From positions 1-43,355 of the forward strand of contig JAJDTF010000104.1 in assembly GCA_022827265.1 (NCBI GenBank): a stretch of DNA of 43,355 bases, in the 5' to 3' direction. The stretch comes from Acidimicrobiia bacterium (GTDB lineage: Bacteria > Actinomycetota > Acidimicrobiia > Acidimicrobiales > Poriferisodalaceae). This document shows, piece after piece, positions 1-7,806 of the stretch. A model generated the notes under the pieces. That model made no database searches and was not told the origin of the DNA. It was given only the letters and a program-made list of their open reading frames with translations. Made by a program: the position numbers and the translations under genes. Every line of letters starts with the position of its first letter. Position 1 is the first letter of the stretch.

Positions 1-2
1 GC

Positions 3-131
3 ACACCGCTGGACCTCAGCCCCCTGCGGCTCGCGGTCATCGAGGACAACCTCAACTGGATGCCCCGCCGAATACACAACTGGCAACCAGCAGCAGCCGT
101 CTACACTCAACTCACTCGCAACCACCAATAG
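3..131 (+). mobile_element. 3' end of an IS30-like transposase gene (partial)
   Basis: An open frame enters from the left edge and stops at TAG 129-131, giving 42 residues with TPLDLSPLRLAVIEDN near its start and a tail WMPRRIHNWQPAAAVYTQLT. This resembles the C-terminus of IS30-family transposases, where an L-N-x-R-P-R-K-x-L-G-x-x-x-P motif precedes a short hydrophobic tail. It points into the 3' end of the restriction-modification gene on the other strand, whose similarity to its family ends at about 140. The right end of the element therefore probably lies between about 128 and 142. The terminal inverted repeat cannot be defined because the other end is outside the window. The family assignment rests on a short tail and is moderate. 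Confidence 0.55.
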
Positions 132-1861
132 AGCTTGCCGATGTTCAGGTCGTGCCGTTCGAAGATGACCGGCCAGAACTGTGCGACCTGCTCGCCTTGG
201 GTGATCGAGTTGGTCGCGACGAATCCGATCCGCGGAGGCCGTTGGCCGAGGCCTGCTGCGGTGTCGGTTTGGCGGACGTATTCGGCGGCTCGGATGAACC
301 ATGCGGTGACGTAGTCGAGTGTTCCGCCGCTGCCACCAAGCTGGGCGATGCGGTGCACCTGCGCCCGCTGCTCGGTGCTTTGGTACTTGGCGCCGATGAA
401 CGGCGGGTTACCAAACACGTAGGAGCACTCGGCGGGCGGCAGGAAATCTGTCCAGTCGAGTTCCAGCGCGTCGCCGACCTCGATATGGGGTGATTTCTCT
501 AGCGGGATGCGCACATAGGGTTCGCCGAATGTGGTGGCGAGTTCCCGGTTCATGAGGTGGTCCATCATCCATAGCGATGTGGCAGCGATGCGCGCCGGGA
601 ACTCACTGATCTCGATGCCGTAGAACTGGTCGACGTCGATCACCGATTTCACTTCGAACGGCATCATCTGCTGGGCCGACAGCCGGGTGCGCGCGGCGAT
701 CTCGTCCAGAATGTCGATCTCGAGCAGGCGTAGTTCGCGGTATGCGATGATCAAAAAGTTGCCGCAGCCGCACGCTGGGTCGAAGAAGCGCAGCTCGCCG
801 AGGCGGTCCCTGAGCCGGTAGAGCTCAGCTACGACATCGCCGCTGTGCTTGGCAGAGAGAGCGTCGAACTCGGCGCGAAGGTCGTCGAGGAACAGTGGCT
901 CGATTACCCGAAGGATGTTCTGCTCGGTGGTGTAGTGGGCTCCCTGGGATCGGCGCTCGACCGGTTCCATCACCGATTGGAACAGCGCACCGAAGATCGC
1001 AGGTGACGTCTTGGACCAGTTGAAGCGGCAGGCGTCGAGCAGCGCCGCGCGCATCTCGCTGTCGAAGGCGGCGATCGACAGACGCTCCGCGAACAGCTCA
1101 CCGTTCACATACGGGAACTTGGCCAAGTCCTCGTCCAGCTTGGCTTGCCGCTGCTCCGTCGGCGTGTCCAGCACCTGGAACAACTGCGTCAGCCACAAGC
1201 CAAGATCAGCGCCGTCGACTGAGGTGCGGTCCTCGATGAGGTGCAGGAACATGTCCTGGCGGGGGAAGATGCCTGAGTCGTCGGCGAACATGCAAAACAC
1301 CATCCGCACCAAGAAGCGCTCGAGATCGTCGCCCCGGTAGCCGGACTCGTCGAGCGCGTCGTGCAGACGGCCCATGAGCTCAGATGCCTCGATGTTGACC
1401 GGGTCCTCCTCTCGGAGCGCCCGACGGCGCTGACCGACGATGAACGCGAAGTTCTCCACCTGATCGGCCAGCTCGGCGAGCGGGAACCGGATTTCCTCGC
1501 GCGTGTCGCGGTCGAGCAGTTCGAAGGTCTTGAAGTCGCACAGCAGCTGGTAACGGGGCCGCTCGCGCTCCGCGAGGGCGTCGAAATAGGCACCCGCCTG
1601 CTCCGCAGCCGCTACCAAGCTGCGCCCGGCGCTCTTCTGCTCCACCAGCAGCACACCCGGCCAGAACAAGTCGATGAAGCCGCTCCGGTTGTCCAGCTTC
1701 TTGACGTGCTCCTCGTAGCGCGCCACATCGCGCCGCCGCTTGCCGAACACCTCGAAGAACTCGTTGTAGAACGTCTGCGTCTCGCCCTTCTCATAGGAAG
1801 CATCCGCCCAATCCGCAGCGAACTGGGCAGCGCGCACCCTGATCTCGTTCCACGAGAGCAT
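107..1861 (-). pseudogene. Type IIG (MmeI-like) restriction-methyltransferase, 3'-truncated
   Basis: This is the first 584 residues of a single-chain restriction and modification enzyme; intact MmeI-like proteins have about 900. An N-terminal PD-(D/E)XK nuclease site is visible (about D65, E75, K77 in DLFWPGVLLVEQK). A helical spacer follows, then an N6-adenine methyltransferase core with motif I FDPACGCGNF (about 361-370) and catalytic NPPF (about 486-489). The family sequence runs through TNSITQGEQV and breaks off after about residue 575, where the frame enters the IS30-like fragment and stops after 10 foreign residues. The target recognition domain is missing, so specific cleavage and methylation are unlikely. 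ATG 1861 is chosen because a -10 hexamer lies 6 nt upstream; GTG 1864 is also in frame. Confidence 0.85.
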
Positions 1862-1867
1862 CACGGC

Positions 1868-1873
1868 AACCTA
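1868..1873 (-). promoter_or_regulatory. -10 hexamer TAGGTT
   Basis: TAGGTT ends 6 nt before ATG 1861 of the type IIG gene, the spacing expected for transcription starting at the start codon. Confidence 0.5.
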
Positions 1874-2006
1874 ACGGACTGCGTCAATCCCAAGTGGATG
1901 AGGCAAGATTGCGTGGAACCTCGGACAGCGCAGGGCCAAGGCGGAGAAGCGAAGCCGTATCAGGTGCGTCAGGTGCTGCGAGCGATCGACTTGATGGAGA
2001 TTGGCA

Positions 2007-2258
2007 ATGAGTGAACCTCGGTACCAGTTTCGAGCGTCGTGGTCCGATGAAGACGGTGCGTGGATCGGCGTGTGCAACGGGTTCCAACTGGTGAGCCACA
2101 TCGCTGCGACCGAGGCGGACTGCCTCAGTGGCATTCGTGCGCTGGTGGACGACATCGTGGCGGACTTGCACAGCAACGGCGAAACACTGCCACAACCGCT
2201 GTCCTGGGATGACTTCGATGCCCCGCTCGTCGACGCGGCAGCGGGCTTGACCAACTAA
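2007..2258 (+). CDS. HicB-like antitoxin domain protein (orphan)
   Basis: An 83-residue protein matching the HicB fold: a beta-rich start RYQFRASWSDEDGAWIGVC, a helix with two acidic patches (EADCLSGIRALVDDIVADL), and the closing GETLPQPL typical of HicB. HicB proteins have a degenerate RNase-H-like fold and neutralise HicA mRNA interferases, often repressing their own operon. No HicA is recognisable. A 39-codon frame (ATG 1897) ends in a TGA that overlaps this start as ATGA, as in hicAB pairs, but it has no HicA dsRBD signature. ATG 2007 is preceded by GGAG; TTG 2001 is also in frame. It could instead be a stand-alone HicB-fold protein of other function. Confidence 0.65.
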   Translation: MSEPRYQFRASWSDEDGAWIGVCNGFQLVSHIAATEADCLSGIRALVDDIVADLHSNGETLPQPLSWDDFDAPLVDAAAGLTN

Positions 2259-2294
2259 CGAGTCCGCTCACGAGCTGATGCGTCGGGCGCCGAG

Positions 2295-2318
2295 GCTGGC
2301 GCTGATGCTGGCGCTGAT
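2295..2318. repeat. 12-bp tandem duplication
   Basis: GCTGGCGCTGAT occurs twice in direct succession in the gap between the HicB-like gene and the convergent histidine phosphatase gene. It looks like replication slippage; no function is evident. Confidence 0.7.
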
Positions 2319-2339
2319 GTCGCGTAGGTGCGGCGCGGG

Positions 2340-2957
2340 TTAGAGGCCGATGGCCAGGTCTGGGCGGCCTCGCAGGTGGGTGCGCTCGTTGACCGACAGC
2401 ACGCTGCGGTGGCCGTGGCTGGACGCGAATACTCGGGTGACCGACGTGTAATCGACATCGAAACGCAGGAATGCATCGGCATCGAAGCCCAGGCAGCGCG
2501 CCAGGTATGCATTCACCACGCCGCCGTGGCACGCCAGCGCAACCCGCTGGCTGCGGTGGTCGGCGACGATCTGGTCCACCGCCCCGTTGACCGTGGCGAT
2601 GAACTGAGCGGTGCGCTCTGCGTCGCCGAATGAGCCGGTCGCCAGCTCGTCCCACCGCTCCCGGTCGGTTTCCTTCAGTACTTCCATCGGGACGTAGGCG
2701 GGGGAGTCGCGGTCGAATTCGCTGAGCCCGTCGCGCACCGTCGGCTGCAGTCCGGTCATGTCACCGATCGCCTCGGCCGTTTGCAGCGCACGGCGCATCG
2801 GGCTGGCGTACAGGGCATCGATGTTCATCTCGGCGAGCCACCCCGCGACCGCAACGGCCTGCTGCCGGCCGATCTCCGACAGGGGCGGGTCTGCGGGCTG
2901 ACCGTCGTGTCGCACGACTCGTTCGGGCTGGCCGTGGCGGACGAAGACGAGTTCCAC
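2340..2957 (-). CDS. Histidine phosphatase family protein
   Basis: A 205-residue branch-1 histidine phosphatase (phosphoglycerate mutase/cobC superfamily). The phospho-accepting motif is R7-H8-G9 (VFVRHGQ). SPMRRALQTAE supplies the second active-site Arg (about R56), E80 in LSEFD is the likely acid, and H144 in ACHGG is the second His. Substrate cannot be deduced; family members act on phosphoglycerate, alpha-ribazole phosphate, sugar phosphates or phosphoproteins. GTG 2957 is chosen because it puts RHG near the N-terminus as usual and has a -10 hexamer 8 nt upstream. It is divergent from pyruvate kinase, with only 67 bp between the start codons. Confidence 0.85.
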   Translation of the reverse strand: MELVFVRHGQPERVVRHDGQPADPPLSEIGRQQAVAVAGWLAEMNIDALYASPMRRALQTAEAIGDMTGLQPTVRDGLSEFDRDSPAYVPMEVLKETDRERWDELATGSFGDAERTAQFIATVNGAVDQIVADHRSQRVALACHGGVVNAYLARCLGFDADAFLRFDVDYTSVTRVFASSHGHRSVLSVNERTHLRGRPDLAIGL

Positions 2958-2965
2958 GGCGGGTG

Positions 2966-2971
2966 ACCCTA
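2966..2971 (-). promoter_or_regulatory. -10 hexamer TAGGGT
   Basis: TAGGGT ends 8 nt before GTG 2957 of the histidine phosphatase gene. It lies back-to-back with the pyruvate kinase promoter. Confidence 0.5.
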
Positions 2972-3010
2972 GAGGGCGAAATCCATGGCTGATTGCCTTG
3001 ACGGGAGCGG

Positions 3011-3016
3011 TACCGT
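3011..3016 (+). promoter_or_regulatory. -10 hexamer TACCGT
   Basis: TACCGT ends 8 nt before ATG 3025 of pyruvate kinase; no good Shine-Dalgarno sequence lies between. Confidence 0.5.
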
Positions 3017-3024
3017 GGTAGCAC

Positions 3025-4458
3025 ATGGCAAGACGGACCAAGATCATCGCCAGCGTCGGACCAGCCTGCAACGACGAGGCGACCATGACGGCCATGATCG
3101 AAGCAGGCGTCGACGTCTGGCGTCTGGGGCTGGCTCATGGGACGCTCGACGAGCAGGTAGAGACGTTCCGGCGGCTGCGCGCCGTATCGGAGGAATCCGG
3201 GCGGCACATCGGGATCCTCGTGGACCTGCCGGGCCCCAAAGTGCGCTGCAAGCCGTTCCCCGAGGGCGGCTGCGACGTCACTGAGGATGCTGTGCTCTCG
3301 CTCGGCATCGACGGCGACGCCAGCACGGCGGATCGGATCGTGGTCGACTACGAGGGCCTGCTGACCGACGTGGGCCCTGGCGACCAGCTGTCGTTCGGCG
3401 ACGGCAACGTCGTGCTGGTGGTGGAGGACCGTGCCTCCAACGCCCTCAAGACCCGCGTCTTGCACGGCGGGCATCTCGAAGGCCGGCCGGGCCTGCATGT
3501 CGACTCGTCCAAGCTGCGCATCAGCACGCCCACACCGCAGGATCTGAAGCTGGCCGACACCTTCATCGACTTGGGCACCGACATGGTGGCGCTGTCGTTC
3601 GTCCGCTCGGCGCACGACATGCGGCGCTTGGGCGTCGAGCCTCACCCCCGCGGCCCGCTGCTGGTGGCCAAGATCGAGACCAACGCCGCCGTGGAGAATC
3701 TCGACGGGATCATCGAGTCTTCCTCGGCAGTCATGGTGGCTCGTGGCGACCTGGGCGCCGAGTGCGACATCGAGGAATTGCCCCATCTGCAGAAGCGGAT
3801 CATCGAGGCCTGTGTTGCACACGGCCGACCGGCCATCACCGCGACCCAGATGCTGGAATCGCTGCTGCACTCGCCGGTGCCGACACGCGCAGAGGCGTCC
3901 GACATCGCCAACGCGGTGTTCGACGGCACGTCCGCGGTGATGCTGAGCGGCGAGACGGCCATCGGCCACGATCCCGTGAACGCCGTGCGCACCATGGCCC
4001 GCATCACCGAGCGAGCCGACGAGCGCTTCGACTACGAGGCGTGGTGGAACCGGCTGTTGTCGGTGCGCAGGCTGGACGATCGTGCTGCCGACTACCTGCG
4101 GGTGACCGACGGCATCACCCAGTCGGCATCGAGGCTGGCGACCGAGCTGGGCGCCCAAGCCATCATCTGCCTGAGCCGCTCGGGTTTCACTGCCCGCAGC
4201 ATGGCCCGGTTCCGCCCGTCGATGCCGCTGCTGGGCCTCACGCCCGAGCCGCGCACCGCGATGCAGCTCTCGCTGTCGTGGGGGACGCGCCCGCTGGTCT
4301 TCGGCGAGCGCCTGACCCCGGCCGAGTCGGCACTCGAGGCCGTGCACGCGGCGACACGCACCGGCATGGTGCGAAGCGGCGACATGGTGGTGGTGGTGTC
4401 GGGCTCGAGCCCCGAGTCGCATGCCACCGACAACCTGCGCGCCATGCGCGTGCCCTAG
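3025..4458 (+). CDS. pyk: Pyruvate kinase, predicted K+-independent type
   Basis: A 477-residue enzyme converting phosphoenolpyruvate and ADP to pyruvate and ATP. The core is intact: RTKIIASVGPA at the N-terminus, catalytic K216 and metal ligand E218 in VAKIETN, metal ligand D242 in ARGDLGAE, T274 in ATQMLES, and a C-terminal allosteric-type domain from about 360. The monovalent-cation site is altered. The usual R-x-N-x-S-H-G reads RLGLAHG (Asn to G35, Ser to A37), and the usual D-T-K-G-P-E reads D67-L-P-G-P-K72. Lys in place of that Glu is the established mark of K+-independent pyruvate kinases; loss of Asn and Ser as well is unusual. The substrate site looks complete, so it is probably active. 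Confidence 0.9.
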   Translation: MARRTKIIASVGPACNDEATMTAMIEAGVDVWRLGLAHGTLDEQVETFRRLRAVSEESGRHIGILVDLPGPKVRCKPFPEGGCDVTEDAVLSLGIDGDASTADRIVVDYEGLLTDVGPGDQLSFGDGNVVLVVEDRASNALKTRVLHGGHLEGRPGLHVDSSKLRISTPTPQDLKLADTFIDLGTDMVALSFVRSAHDMRRLGVEPHPRGPLLVAKIETNAAVENLDGIIESSSAVMVARGDLGAECDIEELPHLQKRIIEACVAHGRPAITATQMLESLLHSPVPTRAEASDIANAVFDGTSAVMLSGETAIGHDPVNAVRTMARITERADERFDYEAWWNRLLSVRRLDDRAADYLRVTDGITQSASRLATELGAQAIICLSRSGFTARSMARFRPSMPLLGLTPEPRTAMQLSLSWGTRPLVFGERLTPAESALEAVHAATRTGMVRSGDMVVVVSGSSPESHATDNLRAMRVP

Positions 4459-4459
4459 A

Positions 4460-4526
4460 AGGCGGAGCCGCGGGCCCGAGCGGCCCGTGGGACCGTGTCT
4501 GTCGGGGACTGGGAACAAGAGCGGGA
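4460..4526 (+). repeat. Dispersed intergenic repeat, copy A
   Basis: It starts just after the pyruvate kinase stop and carries GGCCCGAGCGGCCCGTG followed, 28-30 nt later, by AAGAGCGGG. The GGGCC/GGCCC arms can form a short hairpin. It sits between convergent genes. Confidence 0.7.
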
Positions 4527-4540
4527 AATGCAGCGCTGAG

Positions 4541-4852
4541 CTAGCCGGTGCCGATGTCGATATCGACATCGATGCGGGACGGGTCGATGCGGTCTGGCCC
4601 GCACAGCGGGTTCTGGGGAACCTGCACCGTGCGGCCGAAGACCTCGCACGAGCACGTCTCCTGGCAGTCGCGCAGCCCGGTCCATTGCACGGCCAGCATT
4701 GCTGCGCCGCCCACCAGCACCAGCGAGATGAGCACGGCCAGCACCAGCCGGCGGATCAACCGGACCACAACGAAGGCCGCTACAGCCAACGCGGCGATCC
4801 CACCGACCAGAGCGATGCTCAGGCGATCGGCATCAAGCCATTCGGGCAGCAC
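4541..4852 (-). CDS. Small two-helix membrane protein
   Basis: A 103-residue protein I do not recognise. Two hydrophobic segments (about residues 11-32 and 35-55) are separated by a short basic turn (RLIRR). They are followed by a soluble tail with a CxxxCxC cluster (DCQETCSCEVFG) and a further Cys in NPLCGPD, then an Asp/Ile-rich end. The tail could be structured by disulfides or a metal if exported, which is inference. GTG 4852 lies 8 nt after a -10 hexamer. It is divergent from the DUF3151 gene and convergent with pyruvate kinase. Confidence 0.6.
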   Translation of the reverse strand: MLPEWLDADRLSIALVGGIAALAVAAFVVVRLIRRLVLAVLISLVLVGGAAMLAVQWTGLRDCQETCSCEVFGRTVQVPQNPLCGPDRIDPSRIDVDIDIGTG

Positions 4853-4860
4853 TCCAGCAG

Positions 4861-4866
4861 AGAGTA
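4861..4866 (-). promoter_or_regulatory. -10 hexamer TACTCT
   Basis: TACTCT ends 8 nt before GTG 4852 of the two-helix membrane protein. Confidence 0.45.
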
Positions 4867-4922
4867 CGCAGCATCCCCGCAGTGCCCGTGGACCGCTCCC
4901 GGGCCGGCGGCAAGGCGCTCAC

Positions 4923-4928
4923 TAGAGT
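4923..4928 (+). promoter_or_regulatory. -10 hexamer TAGAGT (short spacing)
   Basis: TAGAGT ends only 4 nt before GTG 4933. The spacing is shorter than for the other genes here, so either the site or the DUF3151 start may differ. Confidence 0.3.
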
Positions 4929-4932
4929 CCAA

Positions 4933-5430
4933 GTGGCTGATACGACGCTTCCCGAGGTTCCACACATGGCGGCCACACCCATAGACCTGCGTCCGGGCGG
5001 ACTGCCCGAGACGGTGCTGGATCCGGCTGCTCCCGCCGCCGTCGCCGCATGGCAAGCGGCGATGGCCCAGCCAGCGGCGGAACGGGGCGCCGCGCTGTGG
5101 GACGTGGCAGCCCGCTGGCCGCGGCTGCTGGAGGCGTGGGCGGAACTGGGGCGCTGGGCGGCGAGCGAGGGCCGCCACATCGAGGCCTACGCCTACTGCC
5201 GGGTGGGATACCACCGCGGACTTGACGCGCTGCGCGCCGCCGGCTGGCGCGGGAGCGGCTACGTCCGCTGGGCGGAGCACACCAATGGCGGCTTCCTGTG
5301 GTCGTTGCTGGGCCTGGGCCGCTGCGCTGCGGCCATCGGCGAGCACGACGAGGCCGACCGGTGCGCCCGTTTCCTGATGCAGCTCGACCCCGGGGGCGAG
5401 CCCCCGACAGGCGAGTGGCCCCAACAGTGA
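4933..5430 (+). CDS. DUF3151 family protein
   Basis: A 165-residue soluble helical protein of the actinobacterial DUF3151 family. The family pattern is clear: LPETVLDP near the start, alternating AW/WA helices, then EAYAYCRVGYHRGLDALRAAGW, NGGFLWSLLGLGRCAAAIGE and a final RCARFLMQLDP. The repeated helical pairs suggest a TPR-like scaffold. Function is unknown. GTG 4933 is the favoured start; the in-frame ATG 4966 would shorten it by 11 residues. It heads a co-directional run with mobA (58 bp) and rnd. Confidence 0.8.
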   Translation: MADTTLPEVPHMAATPIDLRPGGLPETVLDPAAPAAVAAWQAAMAQPAAERGAALWDVAARWPRLLEAWAELGRWAASEGRHIEAYAYCRVGYHRGLDALRAAGWRGSGYVRWAEHTNGGFLWSLLGLGRCAAAIGEHDEADRCARFLMQLDPGGEPPTGEWPQQ

Positions 5431-5488
5431 GACGGCACGGGCACCGCGCATCAATGACATCTGCCAGCAGCGATCTGCCAGCGGGTGA

Positions 5489-6079
5489 GTGTCCCCCGGC
5501 GTGAAGCCCGCCGGTGTCGTGCTGTGCGGCGGTGCATCCACGCGTATGGGCAGCGACAAGGCCGGCCTGGAGCTGGCCGGCCGGCCGCTGGCGCTGTGGG
5601 TCGCCGATGCGCTGAGGGCCGCAGGCGCGGACCCCGTGGTGGCACAGGGCGGCAATCCGCCCCCGCCGCTCGTGACGCAAGCTGACAGCTCGCCGGGGGC
5701 CGGGCCGCTCGCGGCCCTGATCGATGCGGTGGAGCGCCATGGCGATGTGCTTGTGTGCCCGACCGATGTACCGACGGTGCCTGCCGAGGTGCTCGCTGCC
5801 GTGGTTGAGCAGGCTCGCAGCACCGGCGCGCTGGTGGTGCTGGCACACAGCGACCGTCCCGAGCCACTCATCGGCCACTACGCCCGCGGATCGCTCCCGA
5901 TGCTCCGGGCCGGACTGCAGGCCGGTGCGCACGGACCGAAGGCAGCCTTCGACGTCGAGAGCGTCCCGACCGTGCCTGTGGATGCATCCGATGTGCTGAA
6001 CGTGAACACGCCTGCTGATCTTGCTGCCGCCGAGGCCATTCTGGCGGCTCGTCAAGCTGGCCAGCCCGGAGCGAGGTGA
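5489..6079 (+). CDS. mobA: MobA-like molybdenum cofactor guanylyltransferase
   Basis: A 196-residue nucleotidyltransferase of the MobA/GlmU-N Rossmann-like type. The nucleotide loop reads LCGGASTRMGSDKAGLELAG, matching the LxGGxSxRMGxDK signature. CPTDVPTV supplies the metal-binding Asp, and NVNTPADLAAAE is the usual closing motif. MobA links GMP to molybdopterin to give the MGD cofactor; molybdate- or CTP-specific relatives cannot be excluded. GTG 5489 or GTG 5501 may be the start. Its TGA stop lies 5 nt before the rnd start, so the two are probably co-translated. A MOSC protein, also linked to Moco chemistry, is encoded at 39729. Confidence 0.8.
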   Translation: MSPGVKPAGVVLCGGASTRMGSDKAGLELAGRPLALWVADALRAAGADPVVAQGGNPPPPLVTQADSSPGAGPLAALIDAVERHGDVLVCPTDVPTVPAEVLAAVVEQARSTGALVVLAHSDRPEPLIGHYARGSLPMLRAGLQAGAHGPKAAFDVESVPTVPVDASDVLNVNTPADLAAAEAILAARQAGQPGAR

Positions 6080-6084
6080 CACGC

Positions 6085-7311
6085 ATGGCCCGTCGGCAAC
6101 GGCGCCTCGGCGACTCGTCTCGCCGGAGTGCTTCCCAGCACGAATGGGTCGACACCCAGGCGGACCTTGAGGCGCTGGTCGCCGATCTGCTGGCCGCTGA
6201 CTGCGTGGCTGTGGACACCGAGTTCCACCGCGAGCGCAGCTACCGGCCGCAGCTGGCCCTGGTGCAGGTTGCCTTCGGCGAGCGGATCGCGCTGGTCGAT
6301 CCCACCACGACCGATGTCGCGGTGCTGGGTGCTGTGCTGGCGGCGGATGTCCTCGTGGTCATGCACGCGTGCGCTCAGGACATCGAGGTGCTGTCCCAAG
6401 AGTGCGACGCCATCCCGTCGAGACTCTTCGACACGCAGGTGGCTGCCGGATTTCTGGGCATGAGCACACCGTCGCTGGCGTCGCTCGCCGAACGCTTGCT
6501 CGGTGTGCGGCTGGCCAAGGGCAACCGCCTGACCGACTGGTTCGAGCGGCCGCTGCAGACGGCCCAGCAACGCTACGCAGCCGATGACGTGGCGTACCTG
6601 ATCCCGCTGCACGACGAGCTGCGTTCCCGCCTGAGGGCGCGGAACCGTTGGCAGTGGGCGCTCGACGAGTGCGAGCAGTGGCGTCGACCTCCCGGTCCGC
6701 CGCCGGACCCTGCCCAAGCATGGACCCGCATCAAAGGAGCGCGACAGCTGCGCGGGCCCCAACGAGCGGTCGCGTACCGGCTGGCAGCCTGGCGCGAGCG
6801 AACGGCCAGCGAGCGGGACATCCCGGTGCGATTCGTGCTGTCGGACATGGCGCTGCTGTCGATCGCTCAGCGTCGGCCCCGCAGCATCGATGAGTTCGGG
6901 GGCTTGCGGGGAGTGGACGCGAACCAGTTCCGCGGCGCGGCCGGCGATCGGATCATCGCCGAGGTAAAGCGCGGTCTCGACATGGCAGCGGGCGAGATCC
7001 CGGCCAGTGCGTTGTCGGCAGGGCCGAATGTGGACGCGACGCTGCAGCCCGCAGTCCCTCTCGTGGGCGCCTGGGTGGACGAGGTGGCTCGAACCGAGGG
7101 TCTCGACCGCAGCTTGCTGGCGACTCGCTCCGACATAGCTGCGCTGCTCGCGGGCGATCCGGCGTCGAGGCTGAGTTCGGGCTGGAGGGCCGAAGTGGTG
7201 GGCGACGGGATCAGATCGCTGCTGGCGGGGGAGGCCGCGCTTGCGTTTGATCCGTCGGCCGGCTTGCTGCTCGAGTCGCGGCCCGGCGGGGCGCCTGATC
7301 AGTGCGAATGA
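6085..7311 (+). CDS. rnd: Ribonuclease D (3'-5' exonuclease with HRDC domain)
   Basis: A 408-residue exoribonuclease that trims tRNA and other RNA 3' ends. The DEDDy site is complete: D44 and E46 in VDTEFHRERSY (Exo I), HACAQDIEVL (Exo II), and YAADDVAYL with Tyr and Asp (Exo III). An HRDC-type helical domain follows (RLAAWRERTASERDIP onward), then a further helical C-terminal region. ATG 6085 is chosen for the Shine-Dalgarno GAGGTG 6 nt upstream; GTG 6076 is in frame. The Shine-Dalgarno overlaps the mobA stop, indicating coupling. Confidence 0.88.
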   Translation: MARRQRRLGDSSRRSASQHEWVDTQADLEALVADLLAADCVAVDTEFHRERSYRPQLALVQVAFGERIALVDPTTTDVAVLGAVLAADVLVVMHACAQDIEVLSQECDAIPSRLFDTQVAAGFLGMSTPSLASLAERLLGVRLAKGNRLTDWFERPLQTAQQRYAADDVAYLIPLHDELRSRLRARNRWQWALDECEQWRRPPGPPPDPAQAWTRIKGARQLRGPQRAVAYRLAAWRERTASERDIPVRFVLSDMALLSIAQRRPRSIDEFGGLRGVDANQFRGAAGDRIIAEVKRGLDMAAGEIPASALSAGPNVDATLQPAVPLVGAWVDEVARTEGLDRSLLATRSDIAALLAGDPASRLSSGWRAEVVGDGIRSLLAGEAALAFDPSAGLLLESRPGGAPDQCE

Positions 7312-7335
7312 CACGCAGCGCTGCGCCCCAAACGG

Positions 7336-7341
7336 TAGGGT
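7336..7341 (+). promoter_or_regulatory. Possible -10 hexamer TAGGGT
   Basis: TAGGGT lies in the gap after rnd. Transcription from it would give a leader of about 95 nt to GTG 7446. Weak support. Confidence 0.25.
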
Positions 7342-7445
7342 GACAGCGCACTTCGTTGAACGCAGGTGCTCTGTCCGTGCGCGGATAGGGGCATGTCCGG
7401 ACGCAGGCAAGCAAGGCCTCGCAGTCGAGCACGAGGAGCCAGCCG

Positions 7446-7706
7446 GTGAAGAAGGGTCGACATCGCCGATATGAGGAGGCTCGCAAGTTCCAGCGGGCCA
7501 CGGCGGAGCGTTTCACCATCGAGGACTACGACTTCGACAACTCGGACCGCTTCGGGGTGGATTTCGACGACGAGGAATCGGCTCCCGATGACCAGTACGG
7601 TCATCTCGCCGACAAGTACGACGACGATTACTCGGATCTCGCAGACAAGTACGCCGACTTCGATGCCGACGCAGACGAAGAGGCCCCCCAGCGCGAGAGC
7701 GCCTGA
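7446..7706 (+). CDS. Small acidic repeat protein
   Basis: An 86-residue protein I do not recognise. A basic N-terminus (MKKGRHRRYEEARKFQR) leads into a very acidic Asp/Tyr-rich body. Two 11-residue repeats, HLADKYDDDYS and DLADKYADFDA, are encoded by 33-bp near-copies at about 7603-7668. A basic head with an acidic tail is compatible with a nucleic-acid mimic, a chaperone-like tail or a disordered RNA-binding protein; none can be chosen. GTG 7446 is preceded by GAGGAG. No homologous domain is visible. Confidence 0.55.
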   Translation: MKKGRHRRYEEARKFQRATAERFTIEDYDFDNSDRFGVDFDDEESAPDDQYGHLADKYDDDYSDLADKYADFDADADEEAPQRESA

Positions 7707-7754
7707 CTTGCCGCAACAGTCGAGCCCGCTGCGAAGGCGGCAGGGCCCTCTGGG

Positions 7755-7806
7755 CTAGTTCTCCTCTGGGCTAGTTCTCGGCGATATCGGCTAGTCCTCG
7801 GCGACG
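7755..7806 (-). repeat. 3'-end tandem copies carrying TAG
   Basis: On the minus strand, the gene end GCCGAGGACTAGCC is followed by GCCGAGAACTAGCC and then a second GAGAACTAGCCCAGAG. The last two are a perfect 16-bp tandem. Each copy repeats the final codons and TAG stop of the Cys-rich protein. Confidence 0.7.

Noticed and set aside
2761-4569. Long minus-strand frame opposite pyruvate kinase
   Set aside because: Composition is His/Arg/Gly-rich shadow sequence; pyruvate kinase is unmistakable on the plus strand.
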